Assembly: GCA_045576855.1 (NCBI GenBank)
Contig: JAZNHG010000011.1
Location: 1-20,127 of the forward strand
DNA length: 20,127 bases
Source: Colimorpha sp045576855
GTDB lineage: Bacteria; Bacteroidota; Bacteroidia; Bacteroidales; P3
Direction of reading: 5' to 3'
The notes beneath the pieces are model-generated. The model searched no databases, was not told the origin of the DNA, and saw only the letters and a program-made list of their open reading frames with translations. Position numbers and translations under genes: made by a program. Shown in pieces: positions 14,346 through 20,127 of this stretch; position 1 is the first letter of the stretch, and the number at the start of each line of letters is the position of its first letter.

Positions 14346-16667
14346 TCAGCGCACCATGCCGTTGTCGTAGCCACCGTTTTGTAGAGTCTTCTCGCCTTTG
14401 TTGAAACGCTTGCCAAAGTCCACCTGCCAGGTGAGGCCGAGGACGACCATATTGCCGTTGTTAGCCGTCCAGTGGGTGTAGCGGAAGGGGTGTATGGCGC
14501 TGAGGCCCTGCACCTCATAACGGTAGCCATCAGGGTTCAACGGGCATAGCCACATAGCGGTGAAGGTGAGGCTGCGCCAGCGGTATTGCACGTACATCTC
14601 CTGGTTCATCTCGTCACGCGTGTAATTTTCGGCGAGGAGTGTGTAGTGCGGCAGCAGGGTGAAGCTGGCTCCCGCCACGAAGCCTTTCCAATAGAACTGG
14701 GCATTGGCGGCGGCGGTGAGGTTGTCGCGCGTGTGGGAGAATTCAGGTCCTTCGGAAACGTAGTGGTAGTAGGTGCCGACGAGCGTGAGATTGAGGTGGT
14801 CCCAAAGTCCTTTGACACCCACCTCGCCCTGAAAATAAGGCACATGCCAGTTGTCGGCATTGTGGTAGCTGAGGACGAAGAGGTTGCGTGCAGGGTCGTA
14901 GTGGTAACCGTCGAAGTAGGTGTTGAAGATGTGCATCAGGCCTGTGTTGGCCACGGCGTAATAGCCCTTGGGGTGAGTGTAGCGCAGCATGAGTCCGGCC
15001 CGTAGCTGTTCGCTGGGCTTGAGGCCGGGGTTGCCTTGCTGCCCCTCGACGTCGTCGGTCTGCTGGAAGACGGGCGAGAGGGCGGCCAAGGTGGGCAGGA
15101 TAGGCGTGTACTGCGCCGAGACGGTGAGCGAGAGTTGCGGGCTAATGCGCCATTGCAGGCGGGCAGAGCTGAGGTTGCGGAGGTAGCGCTGGTTGTCGGT
15201 GCCGTCGCTGACGTTGAAAAGCTTGGCACCGGTGCCGAGGGAGTAGCCCACCTTGGAACCAAGGCTGCCCGCCAGCTCGGCATAGAGGTAAGCGTTGTCC
15301 TTGGTCATGGAGGTGGTGGTGCCGTTGAGTGTGTAGTCGTTCGCGGCGAAGTTGTGCTGGTATTGCAGGTCTGTGCGCAATTCGGCGGTGCCGAGTTGAA
15401 CGCTGTAGGCCCCCTCGGCGCTGAGGGCGTAGCCGTGGCCGGCGACATCTGTGGCGTAGGTGGCCGGCGCGAATCCCTCGGCGCTATAGGTAAGGGTGTT
15501 GTCGTAGCGGTTCACGGAATATTCACCCACCACATTCAGTTCCACTTTCCGGCCGCGCGGCATGCGGTGGGTGAAGTAGAGGTCGAGGCTGGGTAGGTTG
15601 TCGCGTTGGTGTTGCTGCCGTTCCAGAGTCTGTGTGATGGTCGTGCCTCGGTCGGTCTCGGTCATGGTGCCGTAGGCGCTGAGGGTCTTGGTGAAGAAGT
15701 TATCCTTGAGGGCGGCCACGAACATGGTGCTGTCGTCATGCTGGTAGGTGTATTCAGCAGTCAGGTCGTGGGTGGTGTATCGGAAAGGCATATTGGTGCG
15801 CTGGCTGCGGGTGACGGTGCGCATGGGGTCGAGGTAGCTGTCTTCCATCTCGTAGGGCACGCAGTCGTAGTTGCGGTAGCCGAGGCTGTATTCCAACGCA
15901 AACTCGCTTTTGCCCACATGGTAGCTGCCCTGCAGGTAGGCGTTGACGAAGCCTGTGGTCAGCGCCGTGTTCCCGTTTGCCACGATGCAGCCTCCATCCT
16001 CACGCTCTTTCAATATGATGTTGACGATGCCCGAAGCGCCGCGGTCCAAGTAGCGGATGCCTGGATTGTTGCTGTATTCCACACGCTTGATTTGCTCGGC
16101 CTTGAGGTTGGCCAATCGCGCCACGGGCACCTCCTTCCCGTTGATTTGCAGGATGGCCAAGCCTCCGTCCACGGTGATGCTCTGCAACGCCACGTCCACC
16201 TTCAGGCCTGGCAACCCAAGCATGTCGAGCAGCACCAGCGTGCGCCCGGCAGTTTCCACCTCTTCGGGCTTGGGCAGCACCACGTAGCGGTCCACCTCCT
16301 CGGTGGTGCGGCTGGCAGTTATTTCCACCTCACGCAGCTGCATGCGGTTCATCGTCAGCGTGCCGAGGTCGTCGCCCGCCGTGCAGCGCACCGCCAGCCG
16401 CTCAAGGCCCACATACGAGGCCTCGAGCCTGTAGGGACCATGCTGCTCCCCTGTTTTAGGGGTGCTCCCCGAAGGGGTGAGGGGTACAGCGAAGGAACCG
16501 TCCTCGCCGGAGGAGGTCCCGCTTATAAGAATGGTATCCCGATACAGGGCCACGTTGGCGAAAGCCACAGGTTGCCCGCCGTCATCGACCAGACGGCCGG
16601 TAATGGTTTGGGCGAATGCGTTCACGCCAGTCAATGCGAGCGCGAGGGTAAACAGAATTCTCTTCAT
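14346..16667 (-). CDS. Outer-membrane beta-barrel protein with carboxypeptidase-like domain (OMP_b-brl_3 type)
   Basis: This 773-residue protein has a signal peptide (MKRILFTLALALTGVNAFA), a carboxypeptidase-regulatory-like beta-sandwich (QTITGRLVDDGGQPVAFANV ... YRLEASYVGLE, 20-88), a plug-like domain (GLPGLKVDV ... LQINGKEVPVARLANLKAEQIKRVEYSNNPG ... GIVNIILKE) and a long barrel ending NKGEKTLQNGGYDNGMVR, the usual end of this family. These resemble TonB-dependent receptors, but the role is mostly unknown. Residues about 64-77 (PSGSTPKTGEQHG) interrupt the loop before PYRLEASYVGL and come from a hairpin-rich repeat. The ATG at 16667 is preferred over an in-frame one at 16706 that would precede the promoter's -10 box. 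Its promoter matches that of the ECF sigma gene, so it is probably a target of that sigma factor. Confidence 0.88.
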   Translation of the reverse strand: MKRILFTLALALTGVNAFAQTITGRLVDDGGQPVAFANVALYRDTILISGTSSGEDGSFAVPLTPSGSTPKTGEQHGPYRLEASYVGLERLAVRCTAGDDLGTLTMNRMQLREVEITASRTTEEVDRYVVLPKPEEVETAGRTLVLLDMLGLPGLKVDVALQSITVDGGLAILQINGKEVPVARLANLKAEQIKRVEYSNNPGIRYLDRGASGIVNIILKEREDGGCIVANGNTALTTGFVNAYLQGSYHVGKSEFALEYSLGYRNYDCVPYEMEDSYLDPMRTVTRSQRTNMPFRYTTHDLTAEYTYQHDDSTMFVAALKDNFFTKTLSAYGTMTETDRGTTITQTLERQQHQRDNLPSLDLYFTHRMPRGRKVELNVVGEYSVNRYDNTLTYSAEGFAPATYATDVAGHGYALSAEGAYSVQLGTAELRTDLQYQHNFAANDYTLNGTTTSMTKDNAYLYAELAGSLGSKVGYSLGTGAKLFNVSDGTDNQRYLRNLSSARLQWRISPQLSLTVSAQYTPILPTLAALSPVFQQTDDVEGQQGNPGLKPSEQLRAGLMLRYTHPKGYYAVANTGLMHIFNTYFDGYHYDPARNLFVLSYHNADNWHVPYFQGEVGVKGLWDHLNLTLVGTYYHYVSEGPEFSHTRDNLTAAANAQFYWKGFVAGASFTLLPHYTLLAENYTRDEMNQEMYVQYRWRSLTFTAMWLCPLNPDGYRYEVQGLSAIHPFRYTHWTANNGNMVVLGLTWQVDFGKRFNKGEKTLQNGGYDNGMVR
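16446..16485. repeat. REP-like hairpin element inside the outer-membrane protein gene
   Basis: The sequence CTCCCCTGTTTTAGGGGTGC followed by TCCCCGAAGGGGTGAGGGGT contains the small palindromes CCCCT-gttt-AGGGG and CCCC-gaa-GGGG. It looks like the CCCCTGTTT-AGGGG type of intergenic palindrome I recall from other Bacteroidetes genomes. Here it is translated, on the other strand, as part of residues 64-74 in a loop of the carboxypeptidase-like domain. Confidence 0.55.
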
Positions 16668-16685
16668 AAATGGTTGTCCGTTTAC

Positions 16686-16719
16686 CAATATAATACGCAA
16701 AAACACCTCCGAATCTTAC
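16686..16719 (-). promoter_or_regulatory. ECF-type promoter of the outer-membrane protein gene
   Basis: Read on the minus strand, GTAAGATT (16719-16712) and CGTATTA (16697-16691) are separated by 14 bases. The block TTTTTGCGTATTATATTG (16703-16686) is identical to the one ahead of the sigma factor gene, with the same spacing. The start codon is 23 bases past the -10 box. Confidence 0.75.
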
Positions 16720-16770
16720 GACAGAGGCGTTTTTTCCAAAAATTTTACACGTATTAATGAAGTTTCTTGC

Positions 16771-17238
16771 TTACTTTTTCTCACTGCTGACAATTTCCTT
16801 ACCATTGATGCGTACACCACCAGCTCCAATCACAATACTGCCTGTCTCCTCGTTGTCACCCCCACTGATACGGACTCCATTCTCATCAATGTCGATGCTG
16901 CCCCACTCTCCATCTTCACTTCCGCTGATGTGGACACCCTGCCCGCCGATGTCAATGCCTATGGGTTTCTTTCTGGTTGTGGGTTTTGGAGTTGACTTGG
17001 CGGGTTGTGAAACTATTGTGTCGTGAACCGGTATAGAGTCTTTGACGTAGATATACTTCACTGTCTCACGGCGCCAAGGGAAGAAGACCTGCAGCAGCAC
17101 GGCAGCGGCTACGACCACCACGCCCAGTGCCACGCGCAGCCAACGGCGGCGACGGCGTTGCTCGCGTTCGCGGCGGTCCATCCACTCGCCCAGTCCCTCG
17201 GTCATCATCCGTAGCTGTTCTTTATAGTCCTGTTCCAT
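16771..17238 (-). CDS. Single-TM membrane protein with 20-residue repeats, possible anti-sigma partner
   Basis: This 155-residue protein overlaps the end of the ECF sigma gene by 17 bases, so the two are co-translated. Its N-terminus is charged (MTEGLGEWMDRREREQRRRRR), followed by one membrane segment (about 34-53, VALGVVVVAAAVLLQVFF) and, after a Pro/Lys/Thr-rich stretch, three imperfect 20-residue repeats at about 93-150: IDIGGQGVHISGSEDGEWG, IDIDENGVRISGGDNEETG and IVIGAGGVRINGKEI. The Arg cluster suggests the N-terminus is in the cytoplasm and the repeats in the periplasm. Anti-sigma factors have this layout and gene position, but the cytoplasmic part is short and I recognise no known anti-sigma domain. 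The repeats look like short beta strands joined by acidic turns. Confidence 0.75.
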   Translation of the reverse strand: MEQDYKEQLRMMTEGLGEWMDRREREQRRRRRWLRVALGVVVVAAAVLLQVFFPWRRETVKYIYVKDSIPVHDTIVSQPAKSTPKPTTRKKPIGIDIGGQGVHISGSEDGEWGSIDIDENGVRISGGDNEETGSIVIGAGGVRINGKEIVSSEKK

Positions 17239-17725
17239 AACGCCTCCGCAGTTTGGTTATTATTCTGTTGATGCGCACGTAGACGGCGTTGCGCTCCATC
17301 TTGAACTCGTCGGCAATCTCCTGCGCGTCGTAGCCTTCGAGGCGCATGCGCAAGAGCCGCTCCTCGTCGTCGGAGAGTGTTGACATCAGGTCGTCGATGC
17401 TCTCGGCGTAGTCGACATGGGTGTCGGGCAGCGTGTTGACAAGCGCCGGAGTGAGCCGTTCTGGCTCGGACTCCGCGCGGCGGTAGAGGTCGACCAGCAC
17501 GGATTGTGTGACGCGTTTCAGCCACGCCCGCTGCATCAGCTCCGGCGCATTGATTTTCAATTGGTCGAAGCGCAGCCAGAGCGCTATCCACACCTCCTGC
17601 ACCATGTCCTCGCAGGCTGCGCGGTTGCCCTTGGCAAAGCGGTAGCAGGTGCGCCACACCGTCTCGCGGTGCCGCTCGATGAAGGCACAGTATGCGTCGT
17701 ATTGTTGTCTGCTTCGGTCTACCAT
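17222..17725 (-). CDS. ECF-subfamily RNA polymerase sigma factor
   Basis: This 167-residue sigma-70-family protein has region 2 (RETVWRTCYRFAKGNRAACEDMVQEVWIALW, about 20-50, binding core polymerase and the -10 box) and region 4 (LSDDEERLLRMRLEGYDAQEIADEFKMERNAVYVRINRIITKLRRRYG, about 117-164, a helix-turn-helix for the -35 box), with no region 1 or 3, as in ECF factors. It is followed by an overlapping membrane-protein gene. Its own promoter carries the same boxes as the outer-membrane protein gene next door, which points to autoregulation. The ATG at 17725 is only 9 bases past the -10 box, so the transcript would be nearly leaderless. Confidence 0.92.
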   Translation of the reverse strand: MVDRSRQQYDAYCAFIERHRETVWRTCYRFAKGNRAACEDMVQEVWIALWLRFDQLKINAPELMQRAWLKRVTQSVLVDLYRRAESEPERLTPALVNTLPDTHVDYAESIDDLMSTLSDDEERLLRMRLEGYDAQEIADEFKMERNAVYVRINRIITKLRRRYGTGL

Positions 17726-17729
17726 ACGT

Positions 17730-17763
17730 CAATATAATACGCAAAAAGGAGCGCAAATCTTAC
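17730..17763 (-). promoter_or_regulatory. ECF-type promoter of the sigma factor gene
   Basis: On the minus strand, GTAAGATT (17763-17756) and CGTATTA (17741-17735) are 14 bases apart, and TTTTTGCGTATTATATTG (17747-17730) matches the outer-membrane gene promoter base for base. This is the expected picture of a self-activating ECF sigma factor. Confidence 0.75.
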
Positions 17764-17823
17764 ATCAATGTGCATTTTTTTCAAGTTGCAAAAATACATA
17801 TTTTAGGGCAATCGGCAATAATA

Positions 17824-17855
17824 TTTGGTCATGTGGCAGATTGTGTGTATCTTTG
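17824..17855 (+). promoter_or_regulatory. Promoter of the superoxide dismutase gene
   Basis: TTTG at 17824-17827 and TATCTTTG at 17848-17855 (TAnnTTTG) are 20 bases apart and are followed by GCAGCC. The start codon is 34 bases downstream at 17890. Confidence 0.7.
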
Positions 17856-17889
17856 CAGCCAGTATTAACAGTTAAAACTATAGACAATT

Positions 17890-18480
17890 ATGAAAGACAT
17901 TATGCCCGAGGGCGGCCAGTTCGCCATGCCAGCACTGCCTTACGAGGCTCTGAATGACGTCATCAGCCAGCAGACCCTCTCGTTCCACCACGGCAAGCAC
18001 CTCAAAGCCTATGTGGACAACCTCAACAAGCTCCTGCCCGGCAGCGGCCTCGAAGGCATCGCGCTGCAGGAGGTGGTGCGCCGCAGCCAGGGAGGCATCT
18101 TCAACAACGCCGGACAGGTGCTGAACCACACCATGTACTTCGAACAGTTCAGCCCCGCGGCCCGCCCCATGAGCGCCGCCTTTGCCGCCAGGATCGAGAA
18201 GGACTTCGGCAGCGTCGAGGCGTTCAAGAAAGAGTTTGAGCAGAAGGGCGCCACCCTCTTCGGCAGCGGCTGGGTGTGGCTCAGCGCCGACCCCGAGGGC
18301 AAGCTGGTCGTCACGCAGCAGCGCAACGCCGAGAACCCCGTCACCGACGGTCTCACACCCCTGTTGACCTTCGACGTGTGGGAGCATGCCTACTACCTCG
18401 ACTACCAGAACCGCCGCGCCGACTACCTGGCCGCCCTCTGGCAGCTGGTGGACTGGCCCGTGGTCGAAAGCCGCCTGTAG
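17890..18480 (+). CDS. sodB: Iron/manganese superoxide dismutase
   Basis: This 196-residue cytoplasmic enzyme turns superoxide into hydrogen peroxide and oxygen. The metal ligands are readable: His33 in SFHHGKH, His80 in LNHTMYF, Asp161 and His165 in DVWEHAYYLDYQN; the gateway Tyr is Tyr41. The LFGSGWVWL segment (122-130) is also typical. Anaerobic Bacteroidales usually carry one enzyme of this type that works with iron or manganese; metal choice cannot be read from the sequence with certainty. It has its own primary promoter and is probably a single-gene unit: the next gene starts 125 bases further on. Confidence 0.97.
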   Translation: MKDIMPEGGQFAMPALPYEALNDVISQQTLSFHHGKHLKAYVDNLNKLLPGSGLEGIALQEVVRRSQGGIFNNAGQVLNHTMYFEQFSPAARPMSAAFAARIEKDFGSVEAFKKEFEQKGATLFGSGWVWLSADPEGKLVVTQQRNAENPVTDGLTPLLTFDVWEHAYYLDYQNRRADYLAALWQLVDWPVVESRL

Positions 18481-18605
18481 CCCCCGCGCCGGTTCTCCGG
18501 CTATACCCGCCATAAGCGACACCGCACAGCCGCGGACACCAGACCACGGCCGGGTGTGTCGCGTTCGCCACAATAAAACCACTCCGCGCCCGTTACTAGA
18601 CCACA

Positions 18606-19826
18606 ATGGGGCAGATTATCATACATGTGGACATGGATGCGTTCTACGCCTCGGTGGAGATACGCGACAATCCCGCGCTGCGGGGCCAGCCTCTCGTCAT
18701 CGGTTCGCTGCCCCACGAGCGCGGCGTGGTGGCCACATGCAGCTATGAGGCCCGCACCTTCGGCGTGCGCTCCGGCATGAATATCAAGGATGCCTACCGC
18801 CTCTGTCCGCAGGGCATCTTCATGCACCCCAACTTCGACAAGTACAAGGCCGTGTCCGAACAGCTCAACGCCATCTGGAACACCTACGCCACTGCCGCAC
18901 AGCGCATCTCGCTCGACGAAGCCTACCTCGACGTCACTCGCCAGGCCGGCGACTGGGAGGGGGCACGCCGCATAGGCCACCTCATCAAGCAGCGAACGCT
19001 CGACGAGGTGCACCTCACCTGCTCCGTCGGCGTGGCCTACAGCAAGACGGCCGCCAAGATGGCCAGCGAGGAGAAGAAGCCCGACGGATACTTCGAGATT
19101 CCCACGGCCGACGACTTTGTGCGCCTCATCATGGACCGCGACGTCGGCGTGCTCTACACCGTTGGGGCACAGACGGCCAAGAAGCTGCACGACGCAGGCA
19201 TCATGACCGTGCGCGACCTGCGCAACCAGCCCGACACCGTGGTACGGCTGCTCGGCAAGCATGGCCGCTGGCTGGTGCAGGTGGCCCACGGCGAGGACAA
19301 CCGCCCCGTGCAGCCCTACCGCCCCGAAGACGCCAAGTCGGTGGGACGCGAGGTGACCTTCCAGGAGAACGTCTTCAACTACGAACTGCTCAAGGATGTG
19401 CTCTTCCTACTGGCCCTCAGCGTAGAACGGCGCGCCAACCGCTACGGCCTGCGCGGCCGCGGCATCACCCTCAAGCTCACCTACACCAACATGCGCACCA
19501 TCAGCCGCTCGCGGGCGCTGCCCCACAGCACCGCCTCGGCCGTCACCATCCACCGCGAAGCCACAACCCTGCTCGACGCCGTGCGCTGGGACCCCGTACG
19601 GCTGGTCGGCGTCAGCCTCTACAACCTCTCCGACCGCGACGACGGCCAGACCGTCATGCGCGACATGTTGGAAAACACCGAACAGCAGGAGGCCGAGCGC
19701 CGGGCACTCCTCAACCATCTGCAGCGGCGCTACGGCCTCGACTTCGCCGGCCACCTGGAGCAAATCCATCGCATGGAGACCATGCACAAGACCATCGAAT
19801 ACATGCGCAGGCATTTCCGCCTGTAG
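18606..19826 (+). CDS. dinB: DNA polymerase IV
   Basis: This 406-residue Y-family polymerase copies damaged DNA with low fidelity. The catalytic metal residues are Asp9 in HVDMDAFYASVE and Asp104/Glu105 in ISLDEAYLDV. The steric-gate region (DAFYASVE), YEAR, GVRSGM, VGVAYSKTAAKMASEEKKPDG, the helix-hairpin-helix region (LYTVGAQTAKKLHDAGIMTVRDL) and the little-finger domain (VGREVTFQENVFNYELL ... LVGVSLYNLSD) follow in the usual order. No clamp-binding QxxLF-type motif is obvious at the end (MRRHFRL). There is no TAnnTTTG box in the 125 bases upstream, so it may be read from the superoxide dismutase promoter. Confidence 0.97.
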   Translation: MGQIIIHVDMDAFYASVEIRDNPALRGQPLVIGSLPHERGVVATCSYEARTFGVRSGMNIKDAYRLCPQGIFMHPNFDKYKAVSEQLNAIWNTYATAAQRISLDEAYLDVTRQAGDWEGARRIGHLIKQRTLDEVHLTCSVGVAYSKTAAKMASEEKKPDGYFEIPTADDFVRLIMDRDVGVLYTVGAQTAKKLHDAGIMTVRDLRNQPDTVVRLLGKHGRWLVQVAHGEDNRPVQPYRPEDAKSVGREVTFQENVFNYELLKDVLFLLALSVERRANRYGLRGRGITLKLTYTNMRTISRSRALPHSTASAVTIHREATTLLDAVRWDPVRLVGVSLYNLSDRDDGQTVMRDMLENTEQQEAERRALLNHLQRRYGLDFAGHLEQIHRMETMHKTIEYMRRHFRL

Positions 19827-19906
19827 CCATCCCCACGCCAGAGGGATGTTAACACAGTTTAACTATTTTCCACTTGCAAAATCCAACCGCACGCTGAGAG
19901 GGGGTA

Positions 19907-20089
19907 TTCAGTGTTCAGTGTTCAATGTGCAGTGTTCAGTGGCCAGTGTTCTGTGTTCAGTGTGCATTGTTTTGTGTTCAGTGTGCAGTATTCAGTATAA
20001 AGTATTCAGTATTAAAGCAGTATGGTACGCGCGGCAGCCTCTTTCCAGCTGAATGCTGAACACTGAACACTACCCACTGAACACTGACC
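19907..20089. repeat. Inverted pair of TTCAGTG / ACTGAAC heptamer arrays
   Basis: About sixteen 7-base units of TTCAGTG type (with TTCAATG, TGCAGTG, TTCTGTG, TTCAGTA variants) run from 19907 to 20018. A central part of about 30 bases (containing GGTACGCGCGGCAGCC) is followed by six units of the inverted form ACTGAAC at 20048-20089. The two arrays can pair with one another. This is the same unit as at 8454-8516, and the GGCAGCC core is the complement of GGCTGCC there. The stretch 19827-20127 holds no gene. Confidence 0.9.
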
Positions 20090-20097
20090 CGAAGGGT

Positions 20098-20127
20098 ATC
20101 ATCCTACCACCAACGTACCATCAACCT
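20098..20127. repeat. Start of an 11-base repeat array, inverted, cut by the window edge
   Basis: ATCATCCTACC at 20098-20108 is the exact reverse complement of the unit GGTAGGATGAT at 9698-9708, followed by related CCAACGTACCATC. The array probably continues past the window. Confidence 0.6.

Noticed and set aside
16701..16740. Terminator hairpin CACCTC ... GAGGCG followed by T-run
   Set aside because: Only four base pairs match, and the segment is part of the ECF promoter on the other strand.
15606..16757. 383-residue open frame on the plus strand opposite the outer-membrane protein gene
   Set aside because: Same kind of GC-driven shadow, and it runs through the ECF promoter.

Overview
The window looks like a chromosomal segment of a GC-rich member of the Bacteroidales. 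The reasons are TAnnTTTG -7 boxes ahead of several genes (vsr, aldo/keto reductase, nagB, yifB, sod), the nagB-DUF4954 pair, an OMP_b-brl_3-type outer-membrane barrel ending in the typical NGGYDNGMVR, a C69 dipeptidase, and the general absence of Shine-Dalgarno sequences. I cannot name the genus.

Layout. (1) 1-3449: the visibly AT-rich tail of a phage-defence / restriction operon on +. It holds the last 29 codons of an upstream gene (probably the Z1-domain protein), a DUF4420 PD-(D/E)XK protein and an AIPR protein, all overlapping. A likely terminator hairpin follows at 3560-3594. (2) 3668-5144: a vsr mismatch endonuclease flanked by two near-identical MGMT/ATL-type genes. One copy keeps the PCHR active site and the other reads PYHR. 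(3) 5262-9626: a lipoprotein aldo/keto reductase with two [4Fe-4S] motifs, a secreted C69 dipeptidase and an EamA transporter, separated by dense repeats. (4) 10038-12669: nagB and DUF4954, one operon with a terminator. (5) 12737-17725 on -: yifB/comM, an outer-membrane barrel protein, a single-TM repeat protein and an ECF sigma factor. The barrel gene and the sigma gene share the same promoter block. (6) 17890-19826: superoxide dismutase and DNA polymerase IV, followed by a repeat-rich end.

The most unusual feature is a set of short repeats, mostly built on a 7-base period (AAATTSA, GGAGAGY, ACTGAAC). They occur between genes and also in frame inside coding sequences: vsr, the aldo/keto reductase and the EamA transporter. 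A REP-like hairpin element sits similarly inside the outer-membrane barrel gene. All four insertions fall in loops or linkers. In vsr and the reductase, the repeat units whose last three bases fall in frame carry TCA or TCG where the family consensus would give a TGA stop. This looks like a mobile or expanding repeat family that the genes tolerate by becoming translated.

A second system worth attention is the ECF module. Two promoters (ahead of the sigma gene and ahead of the barrel gene) share an identical 18-base block and an identical 14-base gap to a common GTAAGATT box. This implies that the sigma factor activates itself, its membrane partner and an outer-membrane protein.
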